From Taenia hydatigena (taxonomy: Eukaryota > Platyhelminthes > Cestoda > Cyclophyllidea > Taeniidae): a stretch of DNA of 64,000 nucleotides. The stretch spans positions 17,706,519 through 17,770,518 of the forward strand of contig JADWOT020000006.1 of assembly GCA_036345935.2 (NCBI GenBank), written 5' to 3'. The position numbers and the translations under genes were made by a program. Below are positions 13,001-25,191 of the stretch, piece after piece; position 1 is the stretch's first letter; every line of letters starts with the position of its first letter. The notes under the pieces were generated by a model that was not told where the DNA came from, did not search any database, and worked only from the letters and a program-made list of their open reading frames with translations.

Positions 13001-14539
13001 CCGAGGAGTAGGGTCTTCTCAAGACACTGGGGCATATCATCGCCACAAGCTTTAGCGTCTTGGGTTCTCAGATAGCGCTCCTTTATTTGACGAACGATGG
13101 GAAGGTCTAAAATTGACGTGCAGTTCACTGCAAAACCCAAAGAACTTATCAGCTAAAAATAAGGTATTTGTTTCCTAGTCCTACCTGAGCTAGTGGGAGT
13201 AAGGATGAGATCGATGGCCTTCTCCCAATTACACCTTATTATTGCTCTAAAAGTAAAAAGGCGAACGTTAATTGAAAGTTATTGAAATAAGGAATTTTAA
13301 TTTCAAAGATAACTCACCTTCCAATATCGTATGTTCTTGCCTCAGCACAGTGACCAAATCTTTGCAAGCCGAAGTAGTTGATAAATCCATGCTTTTGCCA
13401 ATCCTGAATTGCTTTGTGCAATACACCATCCCCAGCTACAACGTCTCTGCAAAAAGAGAGGTAATTTAACAACACTTAGATAATGAAATTCGCCAAAAAA
13501 TACAATAACTTACCGAATCACTATAGAAAATCTGTTGCCATAGAGTTCACCAAGCTTAATAGAATCCGCAGAGTATGAAAAGTTCCCCAGCTTGATTCCG
13601 TTCAAGCGTGGATTGAGTGTAGACAGACGTCGCGCTGAAATGCTAGACAAGTCACAAGTTTTCAAAGCAAAATATTACTTTTTGATGGAGACATTTTGAG
13701 TGGTAACAGCTCGCCTGTCCTTTGTCCCAGCATAATTAAACGACTTAGAATTAATTCTGATGCGTGAATACAAATCGTGGCATTACTTGAGCAGGCGTCC
13801 AACTATGTGGAGTGCTTGCATGGTGTCTTTACCTTCCTTGTAGAGGACGAAATGGCAGAAAGGCGTTTGCTTTGGTGGATCATGTGACTTTGAGGCACGT
13901 TCCCATGCTTTTTTACCTGGAATTTTAAAATTAAATGTATTAAGTAGAAAAAACCTTTAACAAGACTGCCACGAGTCACGAGTATATATCGGTTATTATC
14001 CATTTCAATTGTTTTGCTGACAAGAGATGGGTAATTGAGACGAATTGCCTTGTGGAACATTTCGCGTTCATTTTTATCATCAGAAGCCTAATTATCAGTA
14101 AATATAGCATAAGAGAGTACCGGGAACGAAGCCTCAAACATAGTCTCACGGTCGATTTCTTTAAGTATTTCATCGATTTCTATAGGAATGATATAACTTG
14201 AAGATGGATCTGCAGCAGACTGTAGGAAATAAGACTAATCGGAGTCTCACAGAAGCACCATTGCTAGTGTCTTCTGGCACAAGCGATGATAGTCTGCATA
14301 TTTTGCCAGAGAGGTCAACCTCTCGAACGAGGAAATCCTCCCATCTGGTAACAATGCCACTCAAATTTTACAACATACCTGCCCTTCATTGTACCCTGGA
14401 AACCAGCATTCTTCGCATACATAAACCCCGATATCCCAACATCCGCCTCCGATAAAACGCTTTGTGACGAATTGAAGGCCTGATCAAGCTTTTGCCTCTT
14501 TGACAGTGGAGACGAACCCCGTACCAGATCACCCATCAT
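7032..14539 (-). CDS. PUS7: Pseudouridylate synthase 7 (TruD family)
   Basis: PUS7 isomerises uridine to pseudouridine in tRNAs and mRNAs. Fifteen exons join in frame to 637 residues (human protein about 661): 14539-14379, 14344-14259, 14179-14121, 14087-13955, 13916-13787, 13756-13679, 13642-13514, 13446-13318, 13246-13185, 13127-12961, 12521-12365, 11086-10814, 8159-8090, 7979-7801 and 7132-7032. The catalytic motif YAGTKDRRAVTTQ is in the 78-nt exon 6; its Asp in TKDRR is the expected nucleophile. Other TruD marks are FCHFVLYKEGKDTMQAL, IKLGNFSY, HGFINYFGLQRFG, LPRNLRQLYAHSYQS, PLPGYDVVFP, ALPGSYRHLVVKP and LPKAAYATMAIRELM before TGA. The chosen start is the first of two tandem ATGs at 14539. 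An in-frame stop upstream, with no ATG between it and 14539, supports this or a trans-spliced leader acceptor nearby. Exon 11 to 12 borders are exact in phase. The intron at 13786-13757 is 30 nt. Confidence 0.96.
10695..10716. repeat. Perfect 7-bp inverted repeat, 8-nt loop
   Basis: CTGGGTG is followed by the loop GATCGAAT and the exact complement CACCCAG. It superficially resembles a tRNA T arm, but the spacing (5+7+5) and the rest of a cloverleaf are absent. It lies about 100 nt inside the long PUS7 intron. Confidence 0.6.
10760..10778. repeat. Perfect 8-bp inverted repeat, 3-nt loop
   Basis: AATCGCTG, TAT, CAGCGATT form an 8-bp stem with a three-base loop. It follows a short CA run and lies 36 nt from the donor site that ends PUS7 exon 12 on the minus strand. 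Function unknown. Confidence 0.6.
11087..12364 (-). other. PUS7 intron (about 1.3 kb)
   Basis: This AT-rich intron lies between the LPRNLRQLY exon and the exon leading to PLPGYDVVFP. I see no gene, repeat or structured element in it. Confidence 0.6.
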
Positions 14540-17405
14540 ATTGCGTAGCACGTGATTTCGAAAAGTCGGGTTATGCACTGGTGCATACAAACTATTAATT
14601 GGGTTTGCCTGAGGGGTGTAATAATCCAAATTAGAATAAACATTTCAGCAAGTTTCATTTTTGTGTTAATACAAGCCCGCAGGTATTCTTGCCTTTGGAG
14701 TTTTATATGAGTCGATATAAGACCATAAAACATCATTCCAACAGAGTACAACAGCAAATTTATTTCAATTGATGATCCTGTCATTTCATCTGCTTTTATT
14801 GTCAGTTCTACGGTGTTAGCAAAGGTTAGTACGTTTTTTGCACCCCTTTTCGTGCCTTGGAAATTACGGCAAAGGGACTCACACGCTTCTCTAGTGCCCA
14901 TCGAAAATTAATTGGAAATCTGGGCTCCCAAGATTCACAACCGAACTGAACACGGGTGACGGGAAGAGGCATGCAACCCCCTTGACTGACTCACAGAATA
15001 TGGGACCCCCCCCCCCCCCCCCCCCCAGTGGACTTGACCGACACCTATACTGCAACCGCGCCCCCAAAGCTAGATCGGTGTTACACGCCTCCACAAAACA
15101 GCACCCCACATCCCAAATAACCACCGTGGCAACCTGCATTCCAACACGCTCAGCTGCGCCGCTACCATACTGAACGTCGCCCATCGCTTAAGGAACCATC
15201 ACTTAACAGACTCACGTGCTAGCATAAAGAACCACAGTCAGTAAATCTGATCACTCCAACTCCCCCAACTTGACCATCGCCGTCCACACTTGATATATAA
15301 TCCCAATGCACAATGGGTAAGCGTCTACTTCCTCAGTTCAGAAAAACGTGAAAAGAATACCAATAAGGGGAAGCTGTTCCAGCACAGTGATGCAGCCACT
15401 ACAAAGTCAGAACAGAATAGATGGGTGATGAGGAGGAAAAGAGGGCACACAATCGGGTGACTCCCCGCCTCGCCCTATGTCTCTCCGCCGAGTCGAGTGA
15501 GCTAAAGCACATGAAAGTTAGATGATAAGTTGGTAATAAAGTGAGCAAAGAAGTTCTTATTAGTGGCAATACACAAGTTGTGACCATTTGATTAGACTGA
15601 GCTCAAGTTGACTCAATCAGTAGAGCTGAAACCTACCAGGATAAGCAAATTGATCATTTTGAGGAATTCGAAACACATGAAAGGGCTTATAAATAATAAC
15701 CCAAAGCTGATCATTTTGTAGCGTAAGCTACACCTTGATAGGGACGAGTCATAAATAGCCAACTAATAGCAGCTTGACCTTTCGAGGAGTTGGAACACTC
15801 CACAATGCGCAGGTAAACAATTGGCACAGAGATTGACAAACCCCTTTTCACCTCAAGCACCGACGGATTTGAGGATAGGATAAGGAAATGCCAAGATTAT
15901 CAACACAGAAGGGCTACAAATAGCAGCCAAGGGCCTACTGACCAAAAAGGCCGAGCAAGGGTGAGAGGTGTTACTTATGGTGTTGGCAGCAAAGTGGAGG
16001 TCTTAGACGTTCTTCAATGCGGTCTTCAGGGCAGCAGTATGAAGTCTTGCTCGTGTCACCCATGCCACCAGTCAACAAGTTCTTCCGTAGGGGCAACTGG
16101 GACTGCATAAGCTGTTTACAAGGTTCCTAACCCTCACATCGCCATCACGACTGGATTTAAAAGGTTAAAAACGATCCTAAAGCTAGCTATAGTCCAGAGG
16201 CAGCCGAGTAGCTTCAAAATGACCCAAGGAAGAGAGGATTAACGCAAGCGAAACCTGACTTTAGAGTAGTTGAGTAATTAGACGTATTGTTCCACCGTTC
16301 GAGCTCTTCGATTCCTGTAGGTTTTACCTCTAGTCGTGCTTAGAGCGTTCTTTACAACAGTTTGGTTTATTACAACCCCAGAGGAGAACGGGAGCGCTAC
16401 AAGTTCGTATTCTGCAATGTACTAAATAAGTTTTACCTTTGAGTGTACATTCCGACGAAGGTGGCTTTGGGAAAAGCCGATGACGAAATACAAAAGGGGG
16501 GTTATTCAGTGGAACATTCCCCAAAAGCATAACTACATGCATACGTTTAGCATCCCGCAATTCGATCTTTACGATGGAAGTATGGGGTTCTACTCCTCAC
16601 CTGTGTCACTGAGCCTTGTCCTTCTGTGCACTTACAAGAAGGCTACTCTGAGATACCAATGTTTTCTACCTCAATCCATGCATGCGACCATATACTCAAG
16701 CAAAACGATCTGTCAGTCGGTAGAGAGGGTGGAAACCACCGAAAGACTAACAAAGCGCTCATTCGCCCATCTCAACCACCTACAAGAAAGTTAACTAGGC
16801 ACTTCAGATCAGAAAATAGAAGATTTAACACTGACAGTCCATCATCGCAAGTGGTGATGAATACTGGCGCAAGCAAGTACAGCAGAATGAGGTGCATTAA
16901 ACAAAAATATCACGGCCGTGATGCAGAGCTCAAGCCACCAACAATTGTGACCCGACTTTGATGCCTTATAGCGCCCACGTGAGGAATTCAAGCACCACGG
17001 CATGATGCAATGAATAAAATTACTGATAATAAAACCGCGAAATTAGATAAAATATGCAGCTACAGGTCAGCTAAGAGGTAAAAAATAACCCATCAAATAC
17101 TCCAAGCCCGAAAAATCGAAGACTCAAATTTTACTTTTCAAGCACAGATCACAGCTAACTTCCTCTGTGTTCGGCAACAAAAATTGAGGCCATCTTTCCC
17201 ATGTTTTCATTGGGTAAAAAATTAGTGTGGCCTTTTAATATTAAAAGCAAGATATTTTAAAATTCGATATGTTACAGCAAAATCCAATTCAATGCATTTG
17301 GGGATTTCAGAAAAATTACGCTATAGGCCAATTATTCCCAATCGGCTCTCCATGAAGGTGGCAAAAAGTCAGTGCAAAGGGGTCAATCTTAAAGGAGACT
17401 TTCAA
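14540..17405. other. Intergenic, PUS7 upstream / SLY1 downstream
   Basis: The region should contain the PUS7 promoter and 5' UTR and the SLY1 3' UTR. A GC-richer block around 14900-15200 contains a 21-base C run. No exon of a known family was found on either strand. Confidence 0.5.
15006..15026 (+). repeat. C21 homopolymer
   Basis: There are 21 uninterrupted C bases, about 470 bp upstream of the PUS7 start. The strand opposite is G21, which can form quadruplex or triplex structures. The exact length is prone to sequencing error. Confidence 0.85.
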
Positions 17406-20400
17406 TTATCTGACTAAGCTCTGAGCACAGCGTACCTGATCGAGGAATAGCCTGGGAGTGAGAATTTCGGTGCCCCCATAGGTGATCCGCCGAGCGGAGG
17501 CATTGCCAGAGGAGATGGCGGAGATGTTGCCAGAGGTGGGTAGATCAACCATCGAGGTGCCCGATCCAGAGAGCGAGAGGCCAAGGGCGTTCAGGGAGGA
17601 GGAACTGCCGTGGGTGCCGCCCCCTCCAAGCCCGCCACTACCGCTCGCGCCACCGGGAGTGGTGCCAGAGCGTGACCACTGCAAGAGGTTGTGGTACTCC
17701 GTATAAGTCCCCCCGCCCACCACAAACACGTAGACGTCATAGAAGGGTTGCTTAGCTCGAGGAACGCTTCTGAAATGAAAGTTTAAGGAGATCTCCTCAT
17801 CAATTTTATTGATTGGACATGAGTTCCCCCACTCACTTGAACATTAAAAAGAGTGGAAATTTACGAAATTCTCCTGCATCAATTAGTCATTTTAGCTAGC
17901 TATTATTGTGCAAGTGAACAATCACTGCTACTATCTCAGAAGCAGCATTTTACTTTGAGATTAATCAACGGTTCATTTTACTGCTCGATACAACTTGGTG
18001 TAATGTGAGAGAGAGCCGAATTAACATCATCATGTAATCCAATTTGGCTGTGGATCCACTCAGATTAATACAGAATCTGAGGCCAATAATGGCTATGGAA
18101 AATGTCTAAAACCACCGGTTTTAGCATGTAACAGAGCAATCTACGCGCAGAAGAAATATGAACCAAGTACGAAAAACCTTACCCATATTAGCAGTAGTGC
18201 GCAAGATTATCCCAAATGAAGTCCAAAAAGGAAATAAAAAAAACCAAATTTTCGTACTTACGCGGCTCCACCTCCACCTGCGGCTCTCTTATGTAGCTTA
18301 GGGTCAAAGTAACTATAATCCTCCATGTCGCTCTTATTTTCTACCAACTGTGAAACAATTTGTGTGAAAGGAAAGTACTACAAAGGGACAGAAAAGACAG
18401 TGGGATTAGCGGAGTTAATCAAGAAGCCATGGGGAGAGGAGGTGGCCAGAACGCACGGATTTGCGACCAGAGAGGACGCGCATACCCTCCAGAAACATGG
18501 CAGAGCCATGAGAGACGAGTTTGTTAAGCATCGCTCGACCCGTGCTGCTTTTACCCGCCTCCGAAGCAGCGCCTGAGGTGCCTGTGCCTGCCTGCGACAA
18601 TCGTGCTATTCGTCTGCAAAAGACAAGGGGCCACGATCATTCAATCTAATGAAAAACTGCTCTCTTCTTCATCTTCAACTCCATCGCACATGAAAGATAG
18701 TGGAAGTGCCTCATCGCAACCAAGTGTGTCAGTCAAAATAGTCCCCCACCTTTCAGCTCTTTGTGAGTGGCCCAGTGCTGATAATTAGCCCTCAGAACGA
18801 AAGGATGTTCCCCAGCAATCATTCATGAGTCATTCAGTCTTTAATAAGCTCAAGATCACGACCATCGACTCGTCTCCACCAATGGATAAAGCTCCAAAAA
18901 TAAACCACGTGAAAGGCGCTTTCAAATCAGTCTCTGATTTACTGATTAGTCAAGTACTATTGTTACAGTTGCCAACTTCCCCGTGTCATGAGACTAACGC
19001 ATTTGGCACTCTCACTTTGACCTATAACTGATCAAATGACTCCATCGAAATGGTAAAAAGGATACAATAAGGGAACTACAACTACTTTTACTAGGCTCGA
19101 CTTTACTGTACCCATACAACAACGCATTCGTTCGTTTTGATGTGCAGAAGAAAGGAGACTGCTTTTCATATCCAATCGGTACGAAATCAAATACTTCCGT
19201 AGGTAATAATAACGGATTGAGGGTGTGCCTTTGACGAAATTAGTTTTGACTCGCCAGTTTCTTGGGTTTCAAAACTAGCTAAAACCCCGGAAATATGGTT
19301 CCTTTAAATTTATCCTTCATGTCTTATCATGGGGAAAAAACTAAAACTTTTCACGGTTCATATCTCGTTGGGGCACTCACAGATGGCCAATAATCGCATG
19401 AAGATGCACTTTTGCGTGTCAGTACTCCTTTTCAGGTTAATATCAGCCAAGAACCACTAACACGCTGGAGTTGGAGCACGCCCCTTGCGATTTGTGTACG
19501 CGCACGAACACTACACTCCGAGTGTATTTCGACCTGCGGCACTCAGCACCTTCGTTTCCTCTAGGCTTATAGTTCCTTGGCTTTTCTTGTTTGGCGGTGA
19601 GTTAGTTTGCTACCATTCATCCATCCCAAATACACAGTCGTATTTCAGAAAGAGATACCCCGAACTCGAGGATAAGTCAGTCAATGAGCCACGGTATAGC
19701 GGTACAAACAGTTTGAAACTTGAGCAAATTTTTTTGACTGGTGAGAGTGGAACAAAAAAACGAATTCATTTAAGACAGGAGCCAAAGGTCACCTGAGCTG
19801 ATGAACATATCGAATGGCCGAGATGTCGAGATCGGGGTTGGCAGCCTTGAGCTGTTCACCGTATCGGTCGAGATCAGTGTTGGCGAGATTGAAGGCAATG
19901 GAGCTGCCGCTTGCACTGACGCCGCCACCACCTCCTCCGTTAGCACCACCGCCACCACCAGAGGAGGTGGTCGAGGCAGAGTTGCAGGAGAGTGCGGCGA
20001 TTAGGAGGAGACGCAACTTGTCCTCACCGCTGAAGCACTCCATATTTAGCAAATCCGGTAGTGAATGCTCCTGGAAGATGAGGGAGAAATGAGTGCTTTA
20101 ACTGTACAGCTATTATTTTTTTTTGAATTTACTAAAATCGTAAGGATAGGAAAAGGGATACTCTTTGCGAAGAGGTTTGATAACAAATGAAATTAAAAAT
20201 ACTCAGGATAACATATGTAACCCTAGGAAAAGACGAAACAAAGATGAAGTTGGACTGGTAACTGAAATGAAAAACAGTGAACCATAAGATCAAGAATCAA
20301 GCGATACTGATAAATGATCCTTAAAGATTTCAGTAAGGGGCGAAATCGGGGGTATTTTGGACGATATTCAGCTTAGGACGATGAGTAAACACGGATTTGG

Positions 20401-23400
20401 TTAGACTAGCAATTGAGCCAGACAATGGATAGATAGTCAGATGTTAAGACAAGTAGATAAAGGGGAGGAGGAGGGAGGGAGAATGCCCTTTACAGAGAAC
20501 TTGTTGGTAGCATAAATTTTGAAGGTCAATCTGGTGACACCTGGTCCCAATGGTGATTAGCAAAAGTCCACTAGAACCAAAGACCGAAATGAGGCGATTT
20601 ATGGATGGTACAGTTGTACATGCAACAATAATTGGGTGATAACTTCCAATGACACATCAGACGTACCGAAAAACCAATGCGCAGAAACATGCGTAAAGTG
20701 GTGGACGTCGATTTGTAATCACTTGAATCGACCATTTACAAACAATCATGAACAAAACAAAGCAGGCTTTTGCCTGAGTTAAATATGGCAAGCTTACGCG
20801 ATTGTCATGCGCACTTCGAAGATTGTAATAAAAGGAACGCTCACGATGCGAGATATAGAGGCCCAACGTTCCCAATTTTAAAAAGCTTGAATTACCACCT
20901 AGCACACTAGCAGTATACTGTACTAACCAAGGAAGAAAAAAACAGGCCTCATACCGACGAAACACACAACTCGACTTTTCCCATGTTAATAAAATAGGAA
21001 GTTTTCAAAGGCAAAACTTCCTCAAACCAATGCGACAAAAACTGTTCGTCCTGATCAATATAGTCGTCTTCACCAAGTCTGGAATATTAAGCTCCCGCGA
21101 TGACTATATCCAACAAAAATCGGAAATAGACAGGTTATCAATTGGTGCCAATTTTAAAAGGATGGAGAAGGCCGATTACATTGCTTTATAAAAGCACCAA
21201 TAAGTATAATTTCACGATTGCCTAATTGACCAATGACGAAGAGGTAATAACGGGTATTTAGAAATCGACAAATGCATCTCAAATTTTGAAGGAAGAGAAA
21301 GGAATCCAAAATATCCCAAAACCCAACCGCCAAGTTAGTACTTATCTAACATAGGTGGAGAAGTGCCTGCAGTGGTTACGTGCTGCACTCACAACAATTT
21401 TAACGCGCTAATTTCTATGAATAGCGATGTTGATGCAAATCCATATGAATTGGTAAACGAAGCATAACAAGTCAATAAAGTAAAATCCAACCCAATTTTT
21501 TAATCAGCAGGAAGCAAAAAAGGTTGGTGAATCTCTTGTTACCTGAAGTGACTGCAGAGTGATAAGCTTTTCCTCTACATCATTTAAAAGATCCAACTGA
21601 CGGTTCTTGATCTCCTTGGCTAACGACGTCGCAATATGCATATGCATATCCACACATCGTTTCTGCTCCATCAATTGCGGAAGGGTGCTACAACAGAAAG
21701 GAAGGGGTGATAGTTTTGAGACCCCTCTCTAAATCTCCCAATCCCCAGATTAACAAGGCAAGACTGACTTTATGGTGCTGGTGAGTGCAGAGGTAGCATC
21801 CGTACCAACACCACCGTCAGTCGAGAAGGTTTGCCCTTCTGTAACCGAGGCTTTCAGAGCTCCCAGTTTCTTCTCTCGATCTTGCAAGACACCTAACTCC
21901 TCCTGCAAAGCACCCGCCACATCAGAGAAGGGGGATGCCCGATGGATCCGCCAGATTCGGTCCGTCGATGTAGTAAGATCATACCGCTTAATCTTCGTCT
22001 GTCGCGCGTCCTCTGCCTCGAACGCGTTCTGCGTTCCCATCTCCACGTGGTTGAGGTGTATGCCCTAGAGAGATGATAAATGAGGACCAAAAAACGAGAC
22101 AGCCTACCACAATATCGTGCAGAAGGCTCTGATAGGTCCACGCATGATGCAGAGGCGTGGCCAAATCCAACACCCGATCAAGGATGATCAGCAGGGGACG
22201 CTGAAATGAAAAAGGAGTAAGAGCAACAGCGCTGGCACCGCCATTCTTGCCAGCCTCATTAAAGGCTCGATGCTCCATGCCGGTAAAAAGGGTGTTTCGG
22301 GAGTCCCGTAGGCTCTCACGAAAGCGGTTGTCCAGGTCCCTGGCCACTGCTTCGGCTGCGTTGAAACGCGAACAGCGGATGATGGGAACAGTCCCAAGGG
22401 TAGCAAACACTGAGTAGAGGCTGTCGACTATGAAGCCAGTGGTTCTTAGAATGTCCTCCTCGTTGCAGGAGGTCTTGTTCAGAGCTAGGAGAGGAGAATA
22501 ATAAATCGCCAGTTCGCGCAAATACCTACCATAGAAAGTTCCCTCTTGATTCGAGGGTTGCTCATTAAGAACAAATAAGTCATCCTCCAGACAAATGAAC
22601 CTGGTGTACTGGTCATAGACCTTCTTAATCCGCTGAATGCAGTCCTCTGTTAGTGCAGTTTCAGCTAGAAATTCCAGGTTCTCGCGGGATACGGGACTTA
22701 TAAAATTGAGGTAGTAAGATGAGTAGAGATCGGCCTCGAAGTCCTAAACCAGCATTAATCGGAGAGGGAAGGTAAAACATACCTGACAAATACGCTTGAT
22801 GTTTTCTTTTGAAGGATGCACAAAATATACCGCAGGGACGTCGGGAATTGGTTCACGTTTGATGTCGAGGAGTCTAGATTTGAAAGACAGGTAAATGAGA
22901 AAGAAATTTTACAAATGAAGAGTTACACCGACAGAGCGGAGCTCTTTCACTGAGAAAAGGGGCGCAATAATGTCTTGCCCAATTCGATCGTAGATAAGAA
23001 GCTGAGATTGGTAGATGTTACCACACAATATACACTACTCACTTTCCACTGGGGCTCGTCCTCTTTAGTGCTGGCTGTGTTGAAATTCAGCATGCACTTT
23101 AGTGCCTCTATAAAAACAAGAGGGCAAATCAGAAGGGACTGGCAACTACCCGAGGGTAGTTGTAATTTGCAAAGAACGTGAAGTTAGAAGGAGAGCATTT
23201 GGCAAACGAGATGACTGAGTGGAGAAAACCTGCCAATTTCATTAGAGTAATGATGGTAGCGCATGCAACTCTAAGTACCCAAGCCCCATAATGTGGTAAA
23301 AGACGGGACTTTGGACAATGCAAACAAGTTTACAAAGGCGTCTCCTTTAGGTGCGTAAAAAAGTGTTCCAAAAGTGCTCAGTACTACCTACTAAAAAATA

Positions 23401-24085
23401 TGGAGTCGCCTTACATATAGCAATTAGTAATGACACAAGACAGGTGATCTCATGGACAGAATTGAACTCTAAAAGTGGAATCAACTCTGCGTTTAAGCAA
23501 GCACTGAAGAAATAACAGAAGACAGTGCGACAAAACGCTTAAGGTGCTCGACAGTTTTGTTAAATTCGAATAGTTTATTATGCTAGATCCGAGTTAGGCA
23601 GTAAAATATGGACCAGAACCAATTTTTCAGGGATTGTTATATTCACCCGACCAAAGAACGGAAGCAAAAAGTGCATTTTGGAATGCAAGTACACCTGACG
23701 TAATCCAATTACCGTCCGAAAGTGCCTCGAAAGCGCATATTTTGATTAGTATTCAATGAAAAGTATTATTATGATGGCCGAAGAACATTTACAAACGGTA
23801 TAATTGAGCGTATTAACAAACCTCAACCGCGGAGTCCACACGGTTTGAGTAAAAAACACCAAATGGAATGAGCTTGAAGTGAATGGAATGGATTCGCCAG
23901 CTTTAAAGGCGAAAAAGTCAATATGAGACGGAATAGCACTGTGCATCGAATTGGTGACGATATTCAACTTAGAACATTTGCTGCTGTTAGGAAATACCAA
24001 TGAAACACAATTTAGACGCGGAGTTCACGGAAGCAGTGCAAACCAATGACTTACCGATTTTGCGTTCCCGCAAAGAACACGCCAT
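17406..24085 (-). CDS. SCFD1: SLY1/SCFD1, Sec1/Munc18-family SNARE regulator
   Basis: SLY1 binds the ER-Golgi syntaxin and promotes SNARE assembly in ER-Golgi traffic. Twelve exons join in frame to 740 residues (human about 642): 24085-24055, 23107-23043, 23001-22913, 22873-22783, 22743-22530, 22484-22108, 22064-21769, 21687-21543, 20070-19793, 18613-18457, 18377-18262 and 17769-17406. The 10-codon first exon ends RERKI and joins EALKCMLNFN, matching the family N-terminus. Diagnostic stretches are LLIYDRIGQDIIAPL, REPIPDVPAVYFVHPS, YYLNFISPVSR, VPIIRCSRFNAAE, RPLLIILDRVLDLATPLHH, YSYFDPK and VFVVGGGTYTEY. Two Gly/Ser-rich insertions explain the extra length: about residues 474-491 and 655-716. 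The last exon is read to TAA at 17406. A donor-like GTACGC just before the end leaves open one more small exon. Confidence 0.95.
18614..19792 (-). other. SLY1 intron (about 1.2 kb)
   Basis: This intron separates the exon ending IRYVHQLR from the exon beginning RIARLSQAG. Short plus-strand frames here show no recognisable product. Nothing else was seen. Confidence 0.55.
20071..21542 (-). other. SLY1 intron (about 1.5 kb)
   Basis: It lies between the exon encoding LDLLNDVEEKLITLQS and the Gly-rich exon. A purine-rich patch occurs near 20461-20484. No gene or mobile element was seen. Confidence 0.55.
23108..24054 (-). other. SLY1 intron 1 (about 0.95 kb)
   Basis: This first intron follows a 10-codon exon. 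The donor read on the minus strand is GGTAAGT and the acceptor is a T-rich tract ending TATAG. No nested feature was recognised. Confidence 0.65.
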
Positions 24086-24470
24086 CACACAGATAATGTA
24101 CAGAAACCCCACATAGCTGTTCGCTAATGGTTAGAAATTCACCCAACCATATTACAGATAAAGCCACGATACTGTTTGTTTCGTTGTTAGTCCAACGTAA
24201 CTGTTCAGTGTTTATCAGTTATTTACAGAGTATCGCGTTATTAATCGAGGAAGGCACGTCGGTATTGCATTAAAAAAAACACGCATTTTCGGGCAATCCT
24301 CAAATGAAAGAATGATGCATAAGTATGAAGCGAAATGATAAGTCGCGGGTGTACTTAAATGATAACCGACAAAATTTATTAAAATATCATCTGACTTGTA
24401 CGTCCCTATCTTGGCAAACTTTAGCCACCGGAAACTTTTCCTGAAGATTAAATAAGGCATAATATGTACT
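24086..24470. promoter_or_regulatory. SLY1 upstream region
   Basis: The 385 bp between the SLY1 ATG and the TRIM insertion are the likely site of the SLY1 promoter and 5' leader. The assignment is by position only; no core promoter motif was identified with confidence. Confidence 0.35.
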
Positions 24471-24475
24471 GTCAA
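24471..24475 (+). repeat. Target-site duplication, left copy
   Basis: GTCAA immediately precedes the TG that begins the left LTR. The same five bases follow the right LTR at 25379-25383. Confidence 0.85.
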
Positions 24476-24662
24476 TGTAGTGCTTTATCTGTTTGTGCTG
24501 CCGATTTCTGTCAAGGTGACAGAGGTGGCCATATTGCCCTAGCTGCGTGGGCTGGCCTCCGGGCCATGCCAGCAGTATATTTCCCTCTGTCCGGTGAATA
24601 TATATATATTCTACCCTGCCACTTTGCCTTCTTTTGCCTTAAGGGAGCCTCGGGACGCCACA
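24476..24662 (+). repeat. TRIM 5' LTR
   Basis: This is the left 187-bp long terminal repeat, with TG...CA ends. A TATA-like run (AATATATATATAT at 24597-24609) sits near its middle-right and could act as the promoter. Confidence 0.92.
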
Positions 24663-24663
24663 T

Positions 24664-24680
24664 TGGTGGCAGCAAAAAGC
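24664..24680 (+). other. TRIM primer-binding site
   Basis: TGGTGGCAGCAAAAAGC starts one base after the LTR. TGG at the start is the complement of the CCA end of a tRNA, as in LTR retroelements. I cannot say which tRNA is used. Confidence 0.6.
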
Positions 24681-25153
24681 AAACCCGACTCTATAGGGTT
24701 TCTTTTTATCCCGATCTCTACCGCCTACGGCATGTTGCAGTGGTGCGAAAGAAGTGCATGTGCTACGGACGGGCCACAAACGACGTCCACCTCCGGCATT
24801 TACCCCTTCTCCGTGTTCTACAAGAAAGCTATCAACAACTGAAGCGACACTAGCCATGGACAACCTGGGAAGTTTTGTTTCGAAGATTACCCCTATTATA
24901 CTTGCTTAAGGAGATTGGCGTGCTAACGCCCCCCTACGGACATACTGATGGTCGGCAGAACCACTTATTCTGGACTTTGTTTCCAAGCCAAACGAAACTC
25001 GAAGTGCAATGCACTGTGAAGAGAGATCACTGACGTTGGTGTCAAGCGTCGCCTCAATCGCGTCGAATGTCGGCGACTGGCATGGTTAGCTCGTGGGTGC
25101 TTGTTGCAGCACTGAGTATGTTGTGATGGCTGACACGGGAGGTGTATAAAGGG

Positions 25154-25173
25154 GCGCGTCGGGGACGACGCGC
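25154..25173 (+). repeat. GC-rich perfect hairpin in TRIM
   Basis: GCGCGTCG, loop GGGA, CGACGCGC form an 8-bp perfect stem. It lies directly before the polypurine tract and just after a TATAAA (25145-25150). Confidence 0.85.
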
Positions 25174-25188
25174 GAAAGAGGAGAGGGG
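25174..25188 (+). other. TRIM polypurine tract
   Basis: GAAAGAGGAGAGGGG is all purine and lies three bases before the right LTR, where plus-strand DNA priming is expected. Confidence 0.75.
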
Positions 25189-25191
25189 CAA

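Noticed and set aside
17406..17450. Extra terminal intron in SLY1 at a GTACGC donor
   Set aside because: No convincing downstream exon was found and the uninterrupted frame reaches a stop within a few codons, so the simple end was kept.
24464..24863. Open frames of 74-129 codons over the left TRIM LTR and interior
   Set aside because: They cross the LTR boundary and read in different frames and strands with no gag or pol similarity. They are by-products of the GC-richer repeat.
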